A DNA stretch of 64,000 nt from Zygnema cylindricum (GCA_037447655.1 JBBHKE010001687.1:71901-135900); one strand, 5' to 3'; numbered from the stretch's first letter, positions 1 to 11,520 are shown. Notes: generated by a model not told the origin, from the letters alone. Numbers and translations are program-made.

Positions 1-430
1 AAAGTAGTAAAACTTATTTTTTGGCGTTTTTAGATCACGTTATAGATTTTTATTTTTTTCTGCCCGAAGAGCCGAAGCGTGTTTCATCCTGTGTTACACA
101 AGACGACAACATGCTGTACAATTTAAGTTCGACGATGACGCAAATTGTATTTCTAATTTTTTCGATTTATTTGTACGGTTGTAACTTTAGCAGTACGGCG
201 CTATGTTTTTGAGAAAAACGACAGGAAAAACCCCTTACATTGCCACATGGATACACACCCGTAATTACGAACGCAACAGATTCGTCCACTAAACCGTGTA
301 GTGTCACTTAATACGTGGCACTCTTTCATTCGTCCACAAAGAACTACAATACTACATAGCCCGATTTGAACGCCGCACACTTATTTTTTCTTCTTCTACA
401 TACGACAAGTTTACAACGCTAGAAACAACA
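1..430. repeat. Diverged inverted copy of 30180-30610, interrupted by a family E fragment
   Basis: Read on the minus strand, this segment follows the sequence at about 30180-30610 over several hundred bases with scattered mismatches. At about 104-256 the match breaks and a piece of transposon family E appears, resembling 58990-59185: both carry an ACGACAACATG motif and then a GACGCACCC-like or ACACACCC-like end. So an old repeat was split by a later insertion. The short reading frames here do not match anything I know. Seen by eye; percent identity was not computed. Confidence 0.5.
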
Positions 431-1003
431 AAAATCTACGAGACACGTGCGCAATTGTTAGGAGGCTTTGTATTTATTGTTGGACCATTTCGCCATTGTC
501 CTCTTGTCACCCAACGGTATCTTCAAAGGGGTAAAACGAATTCCACTTACACATAATACGACAAAAATACTCTTTTGATTTTTTCATACCGTAAACCACA
601 ACAATCCACGAAGGAACCATGGCACACATGCGAAACTTTTAGTACGTCCTGTAAATCGTATTAAATGATATTTGGCCATTCCGCCTTTCGTGCGCTGTAG
701 ACCAACGCTATTTCAAACTGGATGAAGACCGCATGCCACCTACACCTAATACGACAAAAAATCATACATCAGTCCGTACACCAGAAACGATCGAGAGACG
801 GATCGCGACACGCGCATGCACTTCTTTTGTTTTACTCGGTGTGGCTGTGTGCCCATGTGCTAACGCAAAAATATATTTTTCTGTCGTATTCCTTTAAAAA
901 TGTTGGCACACTGTTGGGATCGGGACTTTGGCGAATCGGCATATGCATTGGGTTCACGTCTACGTTTGCAGTATCGGTTCGTATCGGTCGTTTGTTCGTT
1001 CGT
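431..1003. other. No gene recognised; old repeat DNA
   Basis: AT-rich sequence with no coding signal I trust. Short stretches (for example near 710-755) again resemble the minus strand of about 30270-30330, so this is probably a continuation of the decayed repeat at the window start. The 100-codon reading frame at 722-1024 has no recognisable motif. Confidence 0.4.
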
Positions 1004-1005
1004 TA

Positions 1006-1222
1006 CACCGTGTCTCGCTATTAGTGTTACTGTTATTTTTTCCACTTTAAACATCTTTTCTCCGTACACACTTGTCGGGTTTTATATCTGACGGTTGCGA
1101 TTGAAAGCTGAGATTCTCACCTTCCGATTGGCGGTATCCATGAAGAAATCCGACCAGTGTGCACGGAAAAAAGGCGTTTTAAGTGGCGAAAAAATTGTCA
1201 GCACTAATAGCGATACACAGTG
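1006..1222. mobile_element. MITE family C, copy 1 (217 bp), TA-flanked
   Basis: The element starts CACCGTGTCTCGCTATTAG and ends with the near inverse, CTAATAGCGATACACAGTG. It is flanked on both sides by TA. The centre carries a second pair of arms (CCGTACACACTTGTC and its partner near 1155-1170), so the whole copy can fold back on itself. Other copies are at 12277-12494, 52461-52655 and 56238-56433. TA flanks fit Tc1/mariner-type insertion (family knowledge). There is no coding capacity. Confidence 0.75.
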
Positions 1223-1225
1223 TAC

Positions 1226-1502
1226 CATAGTTCAAAAGTAGCCGTTTTATGGTAGGCCTTTGATAGGCTCGAGTTGTGTTATGGGCTTTTCATGTGATCT
1301 TCTCATATCGCTACTTTGATCACTACTTTGATCAGCGACCATCCGATGACGTTTAATTCTCTATCGAACAGTGTGCAACTCAACCGTGTTACTTTTTTTT
1401 TCATTTTGCGACCAAAACAATATGGGTCTTAAGATCATATTGTATGTTTTGCGTACAATAGGCATATTGTATGGGCCTACTTTCAGCTACTTTTGAACTA
1501 TG
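1226..1502. mobile_element. MITE family A, copy 1 (277 bp), hAT-like
   Basis: Terminal inverted repeats read CATAGTTCAAAAGTAG and CTACTTTTGAACTATG. The flanking 8-mers are CAGTGTAC (1218-1225) and CGGTGTAC (1503-1510), one mismatch apart, as expected for an 8-bp target duplication. The target lies at the right end of the family C element next door, so A inserted after C. An 8-bp duplication is typical of hAT elements (established knowledge). Confidence 0.8.
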
Positions 1503-1510
1503 CGGTGTAC

Positions 1511-2060
1511 ACTATGATAGCAAGTAGTTCGTACAATTGTCTGTTTGGTTCGGCTCGTAGTGTTGCATGAAATGAGCACGCTATTTCAGTCCATGTTTTC
1601 CACACATGTCGTGCTAAGGTTGCGGTTACGCACGTTTTTCAGCGCCTTTGTGTTAACACTACACCGCGAATCGTTATTAGTGTTGACTGAGGATCGGACG
1701 ACTGATGATGCCCTAACCTTTATATGGGCCAATCAAAATAGTTTAACACTTTGGTGTGACAAAACACGACCACTAACCCACATGGCGCGACATACAACCT
1801 TTTGTACAGTCTCCACCACTACGAGGAACTATAAATTCAGGTCTTAACCCTAATCGTCAATGCGCTTCTAGCACGATGACGACCGTACGATGTGTACTCA
1901 ATGGGTACACATCCGTGCGAATCAATCAATCACGACAACGTCATCGTTGTCATGTTTCGGACCTTGCGAAACCGAATCTTGGTTTAACAAACCTGTCATA
2001 CATTTAACTGTACATCCAAGATTACTGGAAAACGGCATTACGGGAAATCCCATAACAGAC
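1511..2060. other. No gene recognised
   Basis: There is a 100-codon frame at 1545-1847 and the start of a longer frame at 1890, but neither contains motifs or a codon pattern that I recognise. The frame at 1890-2297 runs into the pyrimidine minisatellite that follows and is probably spurious. Confidence 0.4.
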
Positions 2061-2084
2061 GGCGCAATTCACATAACTGTCGGC

Positions 2085-2470
2085 GACCTCTGTTGCCTTT
2101 TGCCTCCCATTGTCTTCGTTTGCCTCTTTTTGTCTTCCTTTGCCTCCTTTCCTACCGTTCTCCTCTGTTTGCTTCCTTTTGCTTTCATTTTATTTGCTCG
2201 TGTTTGCCTCTGTTTTTCCTCGTTTGCCATTTTTTGTTTGTGTTTGTCTTTGTTCGCCATCGTTTTCCTCACATTGCCTCCCTTTGCATCAAATTGACCT
2301 TGTTTGCCACTTTTAGCTCCAATTACTGCCGTCTATCTCTGTTTCCTCCGTTTACCTCCATTTGCCTCTGTTTACCCTCCCTTTGCCACTGTTTGCCTTC
2401 ATTTGCCTCACTTTCCTTCCTTTATCTCCCTTTAACTCCATTTGCCTCTGTTTATCTTTACTTGAGGTTT
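2085..2470 (+). repeat. Degenerate pyrimidine minisatellite, TTTGCCTCC-type unit
   Basis: About 30 imperfect copies of a 10-14 bp unit of the form TTTGCCTCCnTT run in tandem, with variants such as TTTACCTCC and TTTGTCTTCC. The plus strand is almost free of purines apart from the G of each unit. Long reading frames in all three plus frames are artefacts of the skewed composition. Confidence 0.85.
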
Positions 2471-2906
2471 GTTACTGTATTTTCGAAGTCAAAGATAGTT
2501 AATGTACTCACAGTCAACCCTAACATCATGCAACCAAATTATGATCATTGTGAACGTCGATTTTAAAATTTAATATAATTTTGAGTAATCAATTACACAT
2601 AACCAAAATGACGCAATCGCTTATAATTTCCCCTATATAATAAGACAAATTATGTTAAACTTTTGATCCATGGTAGCAATAACATTGCAATGCCCATAGT
2701 TATCAAAGGTAATAACACTAATGAGGTCACTATTTTTATTTCGCCCCACAATCAAAAAGTAGTGTTAACAACTCTATTTAAGCGATTGGTCCAATACACC
2801 TTGAATCACTATTAAAGTTAATCGCGCTAATTTGGCACCCCTAAATTTTGATCCTTGAAACTAATATAGAATTCATAACTCTAACTGTTAATTTTATGTT
2901 AATACA
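2471..2906. other. AT-rich intergenic DNA
   Basis: No reading frame, repeat or regulatory element stands out between the minisatellite and the Gypsy long terminal repeat. Confidence 0.4.
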
Positions 2907-3286
2907 TGTAATAAGATCTCCTACCTCTCAGAAAATCCCATTACTACAACGAATTTCAACCACACATTCCACACATTAGATAAACTTAAATTTGAAGAAG
3001 CTTCTGTCCACATAACATTAGCTCGATCTCTTCCACTTGTGGCTCAACCCTTCTTTTCAAAGTCTTTTTCACAACTCTCCACTCTTAATAATTCTATCTC
3101 TTAACCACTTTATCACTACTTAGTTTGTAAGAGATTTTAGTGCCAAAAATGCCATTGCTCCAATTTGGTTTTAATCTCTAATGACCAAGATCAGTCAAAA
3201 TTTCCACAAACTTTTCCAAAGGAAAAGATGTTTACTCTCCTCTTATACTTCACTATTTATCTATCATCGCCCTGGACTCGCTAGCA
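2907..3286 (-). repeat. Gypsy 3' LTR (380 bp)
   Basis: It begins TGTAATAAGATC and ends CTAGCA on the plus strand, giving the standard TG...CA ends. It aligns by eye along its whole length with 8190-8609, including a shared block at GTGCCAAAAATGCCATTGCT. It lacks a 40-bp stretch present in the other LTR near 8265-8305. Confidence 0.8.
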
Positions 3287-3328
3287 CTGACTATAAACAG
3301 GGGAACTCTATGATGTCTGACCACGTTG

Positions 3329-5535
3329 TCAAAATATAACTTTGCAATATCTACAACTGAAAGAGTAGGTTTTGCAAGGGATAAAGATTGCCATTTTACT
3401 CAACCTATCGACTACGACCATGATTTTGTCATTTCTTCTAGATGTAGCAAGTAACGTGACAATAAAATCCATACTGACAATTTCCCATGGTCTTTCAAGG
3501 TTATCTAAAGGTTTTAAGAGGCCTTTAGGTTTGTAGTTACTACGTTTACTCTGTTGGCAAATGACACAACTTTCCACGTGTTTTGATACCTCATTTGCCA
3601 TCCCTGGCCAAAACAATCTACTATGCAATTGACTAAGAGTTTTATCTCTACCTAGATGTCCTAAATGCTCATGGGCTTCCTGTAAAAGTTGTTTTCCTAA
3701 GTCTCCCATTTCAGGAATGCATAACCTATCCAATGTTCGCAAATACAGTAAACCATCTTCTATTCTAAAGTGTTTGACATGCCTATCATTCAATGGGTCA
3801 CAATTCCCTCTCGAAATATTTTTGTAAATCACAACAAAATATGGAATTTTATCATAACCATTTCTAAAAGAATCTAAAAACAATTCATCCTGAACCATAA
3901 CACTTATTTCAAAACATCTACTTAAAGGATCAAAGACTACATTTGTTTTTCAAGGAATATGTTGGACATTAAATTTGAAATATGCCAATTTGTGCATCCA
4001 CCTAACTTGTCTACCAATCATAATCTGTGCATCAGTTAATCTCTGCATATAGAAGAGTGCATTTTTATCACAATGCACTGAAAATTATTTATTATGCAAA
4101 TAACAACGCCATTTCACTTATGCATGAACAATTGTAAGTAATTCCTTTTTTTAAGTTGGATAGTTCTTTTCAGCACCATTGAATTTTCTGGACTCAAAAG
4201 CAATAAAATGAAAGTATTTACCAAATTTTTGACATATGACTGCACCTAGACCTTTATCAGATGCATCTGTAGTGATCAAAACTTCAAATTCCCCAGCAAG
4301 ATCACGATACACCAGTGTAGGGGTAGAGGTCTACTTCACTTTTAGTTATTCGAATGCTCTTTCCTGATCAGCTCCCCACACAAACGTCTCCTTCTCCCGT
4401 AATAAATCCGTCAAAGGTGCGGCAATCATACTGACGATCCTAATAAATTTTCCGTAATAAGTGGCCAATCCCAAAAATGACCTAACTTCCGTGTCATTAG
4501 TCGGTTGCTTCCAATTTCGGATTGCAGTGATTTTGGATGGATGTGTTTTAACACGTTCCCCACTAACTATGTGTCCCAAAAATAATTGTTCACTTTTAAG
4601 AAAACTTGATTTTGACAATTTTCCATATAATTTTCTTTCCCTTAACCTTTCTAACACTTTCCTTAGATGAGTTACATGTTGTTCTTTAGATTCGCTGTAA
4701 ATTAAAATATCATCTATAAACACCTGAACAAACTGATCAATATAATTTGAAAATGTTTGGTTCATAAATCTTTGATAAGTAGGTGGGGCATTCGTCATAC
4801 CAAATGGCATCACTATCCATTCATAATGACCGACCCTAGTTCAAAAAGCAGTTTTTATCAACATCTTCAGTTTTAATTGGCACCTGATTAAAGCCACTGC
4901 GCAGATATCAAAAAAAAAAAATAGCGCCTTTCAAACGATCTATCAAATCATAAATTAAAGGTAACGGATACTTATCCTTCACCGTAATCTTGTTCAGACT
5001 ACGATAGTCAACACACATCCTCAATGTTTTTTTTTACGAAGAGAACTGGTGCTCCGTACGGTGATTTGATGGGTTAAATATGTCCTTTCTCCAAAAGCTC
5101 ATTGATCTGTTTCTTTAACTCCTCCTGCTTAAAGAAGTTATGCTTATAAATTCCTATGATAAGAGGATTACATCTAGGTTCAAGGTTAATAACATGTTCC
5201 ACATCTCGGGAAGGTGTCCCCATTGAGGGTAAGTCACTTGGGAAAACATCTCTAAATTCAAAAATCAAATCTTTAACAGCAACATCATATGTATTAATGT
5301 CAGTTACAAAATCAGATTTTTGTTTTTCAAGAGTTGTAGTGGTGTCTGATTTAGGAATAACATCAATGTTAGTGTTTTCTCCCCCCCTTTTATAAGTAAC
5401 TGCCTTAGTTACTAAAAACAAGAAAGCATGATTTGTTTTATCATTTAAATGATTTTTAAATTGTTTAGCCGATATCAAAACTTCCACTCCCAACTTTGTG
5501 ATGTTATTTACATGATTCCTATGCAACTTCGTCAA
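3329..5535 (-). pseudogene. Gypsy pol: reverse transcriptase, RNase H and integrase remnants
   Basis: Read from high to low coordinates. At 5535-5074 is the classic entry to RT (DVFPSDLP, then EELKKQINELLEKGHI). At 4813-4346 is the RT palm with FIDDILIYS and the thumb motif FLGLATYYGKFI. At about 4340-3900 is an RNase H-like stretch (TTDASDKGLGAV) broken by stops. At 3898-3329 is the integrase zinc finger (HEHLGHLGRDKT then CVICQQSK) followed by the start of the catalytic core (PWEIVSMDFI). The RT active-site aspartates are present in the fragment. The polyprotein is split by several stops and frame changes, and the integrase is cut short before the LTR. Confidence 0.88.
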
Positions 5536-5709
5536 AGGTAATGCTTGTAAAACCTTTTAACAGTTTTCAGACCTCACTCTCAAGGTGTTAGTTTCCCAAT
5601 TAATTTGAGGGTTATGTTCAATTAACCAAGGCTTTCCCAGTATAAGCTCCTCACTATCCAAATTCATTATTTCACACACAACTTTTATTTTATGACCCTG
5701 GATATCAAC

Positions 5710-5960
5710 TTTTAGTGTGTCAGTTTGTTAATCTAATGTGGACTTATCACCATTTTCCACTTGAACATGTAAAGGTTTTTCCCTTATGACTATAGGAATT
5801 TTATTTTCCTCAACAAACTTATGTGAAACAAAATTATGTGTAACACCTGAATCTACCATAACTCTCAATGGTTTCCCTTCCACTAAATGCTTGAATCTGA
5901 TCAAATTGCGTTTGTTGTCATCGTTACTTAACTCTCAAAACATAAGTCAGTTGTTAAGAT
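5710..5960 (-). pseudogene. Gypsy aspartic protease remnant
   Basis: On the minus strand, translation around 5900-5740 gives a DSG active-site triplet inside RVMVDSGVTHNF, as in retropepsins of Gypsy elements, followed by a stretch ending in a stop near 5730. It sits between the zinc knuckles and the RT, as expected. Confidence 0.7.
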
Positions 5961-6239
5961 TTTCATCAGAAGGATTGTTCAAACTATAGAGTGTAGTTAG
6001 CATCATTATAAATTCAACTATCCTAGCCTTTCCATACATTAACTTGCCCTCCAGAGTTAACTCTTTAACCTCTGGATCTGGTCGACTCAACTGAGGATTT
6101 TCAGCTAGTCTTTTCCGTTTTCCACCTCTTGGGCTTCCTGTTCAGCTATGTATAATGCAATATCTTCCTAAAAACCTTCATTGATATCAACTTTTTTAAG
6201 AGATCCCTTATCTGTACAGTTTTGATATCAATTGTTTTA

Positions 6240-7466
6240 AGAGATCCCTTATCTGTACAGTTTTTAGCGTAATGATCTAGACCTTCGCATTTAAAACAAT
6301 TGACTTTCTTCTTCAGTTTTGTGCATTCTCTGTTGAAATGTCCCTCCTCTCCACAGTTATAACAAATAATTTTCTTTAGTTGTGCACATCAGATTCCCTG
6401 TGACCTCTTTTCTAACAAATAGGGCATGTGGGAATGGTAAAATTAGGTTTCTGAGCATTAATGCTCGGTTTAGGACTCTTAATGTAACCCCCTCTATTCT
6501 AAAATTTATTTCCTGCATTAACACTCTTTCCACCCCTCTGATTTCCCCTAATTATATTCTGCCTCCTAACCAGATCCGCATTCATACCTTCTTCCTCAAA
6601 TTCCTCCTCACACCACTCTAATACTTCATTGAAATTTCCCCTGAGTGATCGATTATCACAATTATACCCCAACTGATCCTCTAATTCCAATGACTTAAAT
6701 TCTAATTCCTTCAAATTAATAAACTTTTGATGTTTCAGTTATGATTTCAGTATAGGATTCAGATAGTTTAAGAAATGCAACTTAGCCATTTCATCAGTAA
6801 AACCTATGACATGAATGTTAGATGAGTCAAAATCCACAATATAATCTTTCATAGATGTAGTCTGCCTACAGTTAAGCCACTTTTATTCCATTCTGGATTT
6901 GTAAGTGATAGACAAAAAAGCGATTTGATCGCGGTCTTAAAAGATTCCCAATCAGCATTATCACGAATCAAATTAGACCTCCTCTGAGTGTTATACCAAA
7001 TTTGAGCATCACCTTTTAGGCAGCTAACAGCAAAAGAAGTGTAATCATCACGATCACAGTTTCTAGATTCCAAATAATACTCCATATGAAAAATCCAAGC
7101 ATCTAACTCATCAATCTTCTTACCATCAAAGGATGGTGCTTAACTAATAGACAATTTCAGATCTCTTATCCTCTTAGGTCTATCGTTATCATCTTCCCTA
7201 AAACTGGCATTCCTTTTACTACTCTCAACCTTTTGGTCATTAACATCATTCTTTGTCTGAATTAAGTTAATGAGCTCATCCTATTTCTCATTTGAAACAT
7301 TCCCGTTTTCCTTAACAACTTTCAATTCACTTTTCAATTCGGAAATTGTTTCATCCACAGGAGCAGCATGATTATTAAATCTTTTTACCAATTTCACAGT
7401 ACGTTTCTTCAAAACATTCAAGGCATTTTCCACTTCACGTTTCCATGCAGAATTTGCCATTATCAC
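6240..7466 (-). pseudogene. Gypsy gag with CCHC zinc knuckles
   Basis: The frame at 7466-7281 starts MIMANSAWKREVENAL, and 7085-6849 carries a capsid-like motif (FAVSCLKGDAQIWYN) common in plant Gypsy gag proteins. Near 6366-6310 is a CCHC knuckle, CYNCGEEGHFNREC. Near 6300-6255 is a second, CFKCEGLDHYAKNC. A third, around 6430-6385, has lost its pattern through a stop codon. Gag packages the RNA. This copy is disrupted by stops between the pieces. Confidence 0.78.
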
Positions 7467-8175
7467 AAAAATAAAATTGAATTAAAGAAAGATAGAATAT
7501 AATTTCCAAAAGAAATTTGCTGCAGGTTTGATGTCCTCTAATTGCTCCAATCCAAGACTTCTTCTCCTAAACAAATTCTTTGAAATATATTAAAATCTGA
7601 AAATCTAATAAACATTAAAAGTTAGTTAGTGAAAATTCAATTTTCCCAAACATTGAAATAGAAAGGTAAAAATTTTCCCCATATATTGTGCAGCAACAAA
7701 ATTCAAAGCTCTCAAAGGTAAAAATTTAGGGTTTGAAAAGTTTTAAGTCATTTTGCGGACTCCTTTGCTCTTGAATAAGTAAAAGTGCTCCACTTTCTTT
7801 CTCCACCATTAGCAAATTTCTCATTTTCCATTACATCAGGATCTTTTGTTCTCTAATCCTCACATCCTCACCCTTCATGGCTTCAAGCTCTCCCTCTACT
7901 CATGAATCATTGCTAAGAGAAGGCAAGTTTGTTTGGCCTCTAGGTAATTGGAGTGAGTTTCAGCGGTGGCTAGACTCCCTACCCCGCTTTAGTCCTTAGG
8001 ACCTGAGGACGACGCCCCACATCTAACCAGCGGCCGTTGGCAGTGTGATCACTCAGTTTCCCTCTAATCTCCTACCACTTCACATTGTGGTTCTACCGAC
8101 ACAGGTTAAAGCACCCTCACCGGTCATGGTAGTCGATATTCGAGTGAGCAAACTTCTCTTTGGTTTCTAACCAAA

Positions 8176-8187
8176 GCTCCGATACCA
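8176..8187 (-). promoter_or_regulatory. Primer-binding site (initiator tRNA-Met type)
   Basis: Two bases inside the 5' LTR the minus strand reads TGGTATCGGAGC, one base from the TGGTATCAGAGC complement of initiator methionine tRNA used by many plant LTR elements. It fixes the transcription direction of the Gypsy element as minus. Confidence 0.8.
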
Positions 8188-8189
8188 TA

Positions 8190-8609
8190 TGTAATAGGAT
8201 CTTCTACCTCTTAGAAAATCCAATTACTACAACCAATTTCAACCACACTTTCCACACATTGGAAAAATACACATCCACATTGGAAAGCACTCACATAAGG
8301 ATAAACTTTAAATTAGAAGAAACTTCTGTTCACTTAACATTAGCTCGGTCCCTTGCCCTCGTGGCTCAACCCTTATTTTTAAAGTATTTTCCACTCTTCT
8401 CCACTCTTAATAATTCTATCTCTTAACAACTAAAACACTACTTAGTTTGTAAAAGATTTTAGTGCCAAAAATGCCATTACTCCAATTTGGTTTTAATGGC
8501 TCAGGACCAAGATCAATCAAAATTTCCACAAATTTTTCCAAAGGAAAATATGTTTACTCTCCTCTTAGACTTTATTATTTATCCATCATCGCCTTGGACT
8601 CACCAGGCA
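8190..8609 (-). repeat. Gypsy 5' LTR (420 bp)
   Basis: TG...CA ends on the plus strand (TGTAATAGGATC to CCAGGCA). It matches 2907-3286 apart from a 40-bp extra segment containing a direct repeat (ACATCCACATTGGAAA-type). Confidence 0.8.
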
Positions 8610-9645
8610 AGAGTCAACGATCCGTTCAACACGTTTTATCTGGGCTAATCATTGATCAGCAAGCACTTAGACTGAATAATGCAAAAACGTGTGAAATCTC
8701 TTACTAACTACGTAGCATTTCTAACCAATCAAACGCTACGTTTCACTATGTAACTTTTACGTGCAAATGTGCGCGCCAAACGAAACGCGACTTTGCACGA
8801 ACGTGCGTCGTAAATTTCGCACGCGAAACTTCCTCCGAAATTTCATACAGTGAAAGTGAAGTTTCGTACTAAAAATTGTACGAAACGAACCATCGTGCGT
8901 ACCAAACAAAATATTGATTTCGTTTAGTACTTTATAATCGTACGCCTTAAATTCCGCGGATAGTTTGACCCTTAATCCGTAACAATGAACACCTAATCGT
9001 TATTTTGACCTCGCGCTGTCGTCTAAATACACAAATCACTATATCTTTTAAAGTACAACCCCAAATCGTGCAATTCTTTCGCGAAAGTCTATCAAATTCA
9101 AAACTCTATTTTCGTAACACCTAAATACCCATTTACGAACAAGTTCGATCCACTATTACTGTTACAATACAAGTACTGTTTAGTTAGCGTTAATAGCTCT
9201 GATGCTTGCAATTCTTATATAGTGTAGTGTACGAAATGTGTCAGTCCATACTAAAATAGCAAGTTATTTTGTACAATTGTACAAAAGGGTGTTAAATAAC
9301 GGCGTAGACACGCGAAACTGAATGAGTCGATAAGAAAAAGCACACTCGGATTTGGTTACTAATGGTAAATACTAAGAAAAATCAAGCAAACATGTTCTCA
9401 CATGTTTAAATGTCCGATATGTGAACACAAGTTATAACGGCTAGACTATGGGGAATATAAAAAATGTACCTAGATTATAATTAGTGTATAAATTAGAGCT
9501 AATTTTATTTTGACACTTGGCCTAAAACCTAAATTAGAGTTGATAACACTAATTGGTTTTTTACACTAATTATTTTTCAACGCTAATAGCGATTTAAGGT
9601 GCACCACTTATCTTTTAAACTAGATTATATTTTGCATTAACACTA
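8610..9645. other. No gene; diverged MITE fragments at the right
   Basis: No reading frame of interest. Between about 9475 and 9640 are scattered pieces resembling the family D ends (AATTAGAGCTAATTTT, CGCTAATAGCGATTTAAGGTG), suggesting an older broken copy beside the better-preserved element that follows. Confidence 0.4.
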
Positions 9646-10141
9646 CACCCCCAATCGCTATTAGAGTAAATAACTCTAATTCGGTGCTCTTTTTTTTTTG
9701 TGTTCGAAATACAATCAATAATTATATTTTTCCTTTACGCCTTTTAGGGTTGTTTTTATAATTAGCGTTAATAACAGAAGTACACCACGATATTTATAGT
9801 GTGGTTACGGACAAGGTTTGTTTATACCAAAATATACTTTTTGAAATAAAAATGTACAAAAAGTCATTTAATGTAATTGAGCGCGCATGTGAATGTGCAC
9901 TGGGAAAAATAGACGCAGACTCAAATATTTAGATTTTGGCGTACGAATTGTCAAATTTTGTACAGATACATATATTGATGTAGACTTCAATACGGCGGGC
10001 ATTTATTATTCGAAAAAACCCAAATTAGAGTTAGTGATTAATTAGTATATATGTTTTTTTTTCATTTTTTTCCCAATTAGCTTTAATAACACTATTTTTT
10101 TTATGCTATTTATTCTTTTACTCTATTAGCGATACCCGGTT
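9646..10141. mobile_element. MITE family D, copy 1 (496 bp), TA-flanked
   Basis: It starts CACCCCCAATCGCTATTAGAG and ends TCTATTAGCGATACCCGGTT, imperfect inverted repeats flanked by TA. Next to the left end is TAACTCTAATTCGGTGC, a subterminal motif shared with families B and D. The middle contains GTGTGGTTACGG and GTACAAAAAGTC stretches shared with 57353-57901. No coding capacity. Confidence 0.65.
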
Positions 10142-10283
10142 TACTGTGCTGTAGTAAATTCTCAACGCTAACAAATATGGGCAGAGAACAACATCCGCAA
10201 TTATGTTAATAAACCATAGATGTTCAATTCGTATGGATTTTCACTATTTTCCTATTATTATTTACTTTTAGTTACCTTCATAC

Positions 10284-10820
10284 CATAGTTCAAAAGAAGG
10301 CGTTTTTATGGTAGGCCTTTTGTCGACGCCTTTATTGTAAATTGTGTTATGGGATTTTCATGTGATCTTCTTAGATCCCTACTTTGATCAGCGACAGTCT
10401 GACCGTCCTAATCTGACGATAGTTTTATCGTAAGTTCTGTTAGGGGCTTTTCATGTGATCTTTTTAGATTGCGACTTTGATCAGCGACAGTCCGATCGTC
10501 CTAATCTGACGATAATTTTATTGTAAGTTGTGTTATGGGATTTTCATGTGATCTTCTTAGATTGCTACTTTGATCAGTCACCGTCCGATTGTCCAAATCT
10601 GACGGTTTAAATAAAAAATACCTCAAAACTCACGGAAAAAAAAATTGTCCGAATGTTTAGACATGACGTTTAATTCTCTATCGATCGGTGTGCAACTTAA
10701 CCTTGTTACTATTTTTTTTTCATTTTCCGACCAATAGATATGGGTCTTAAGGTCATGTTGTATGTTTTATATACAATAGGCATATTGTATGGGCCTACTT
10801 TAACCTACTTTTGAACTATG
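10284..10820. mobile_element. MITE family A, copy 2 (537 bp), perfect 8-bp duplication
   Basis: Ends are CATAGTTCAAAAGAAGG and CCTACTTTTGAACTATG. Both flanks read CTTCATAC (10276-10283 and 10821-10828), an exact 8-bp target duplication. It is longer than other copies because an internal 93-bp segment (ATGGG...TTTTCATGTGATCTT...GATCAGCGACAGTC) occurs about three times, starting at 10342, 10435 and 10528. Confidence 0.88.
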
Positions 10821-10879
10821 CTTCATACTTTTTCGTAAATTTCGTTGTACAATGTTCAAAAATGTATTTTATTTATTTT

Positions 10880-11520
10880 GGTACACGGAGATGCACCCTA
10901 AGGGTGCGTCTCCATGTGCCAAAGTAAGGATTTTTTTCTGTCCTTTTTCTTGTAAAACATGTTGTTGTCTTGTGTTCTTCGACCCACGACCACACCAAAA
11001 AAAGTCATCTTGAAACTTTTCTTTTAAAAGTATTTTCAAAAAACAAACAAGAACACGTATTTGCACGCGTAAAATATGTTCGTTATGTTTTGTCCGTTTG
11101 CGTTCAAGTACGACGAGGCAAAGTACACAATTTGTTTAGTTTTTCTGTTTGCGGCTGGCACGGATTTTGTTTTGCCAGGGGTCTCAAGATTCCGATGCCA
11201 TTTCACGTCGAGTGGATAGGCGATGCAAAGGCAAAGTGCATTTTTCTTCAACCGTGAAACGACACAGGCTGGAAGGCGGTACGTCTACAATGTCACGGAA
11301 ATTCATGCGACGTCAAAAGCAGTTAGAAAAAATAACGTGCGTCATCACATATTGTAGACGCTGACAACCGTCATGTGCATTGTCAGTGTATAAAATCGTC
11401 ACACCCTTAAGTAACTATGTCGTTGTTACACATAGGGACTTCTGAAATTCGAGTCCGCCGGATCTGCGCTAAAAAACAAAGTTTTTTCGCTAATTTACAA
11501 GTACAAGGAGATGCACCCTA
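10880..11520. mobile_element. Element family E, copy 1, with a head-to-head hairpin at its left end
   Basis: At 10880-10920 two element ends meet and form a near-perfect palindrome around ACCCTAAGGGT, with arms GGAGATGCACCCT and AGGGTGCGTCTCC. The right end (11507-11520) reads GGAGATGCACCCTA. The interior matches 58408-59193 on the opposite strand for over 300 bp, including a frame whose translations are similar in both (GGTSTMSRKFMRR here, GGTSTVSRKVMRR there). I do not assign a function to that frame. No transposase motif seen. Confidence 0.6.

Larger units (their letters stand above)
2907..8609 (-). mobile_element. Decayed Ty3/Gypsy LTR retrotransposon
   Basis: A 5.7-kb element is read on the minus strand: right LTR (8190-8609) as 5' LTR, primer site, gag with zinc knuckles, protease, reverse transcriptase, RNase H, integrase, and left LTR (2907-3286) as 3' LTR. 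The order protease-RT-RNaseH-integrase is diagnostic of Ty3/Gypsy. The internal frames carry many stops and frameshifts, so it cannot make its proteins. I found no matching 5-bp duplication at the LTR outer edges (ATACA versus AGAGT), which may mean recombination or decay. It looks old: the two LTRs differ at many sites and by a 40-bp insertion in the right one. Confidence 0.9.

Noticed and set aside
2093-2566. 157-codon frame over the pyrimidine minisatellite
   Set aside because: Composition only; the repeat is open in all three plus-strand frames.
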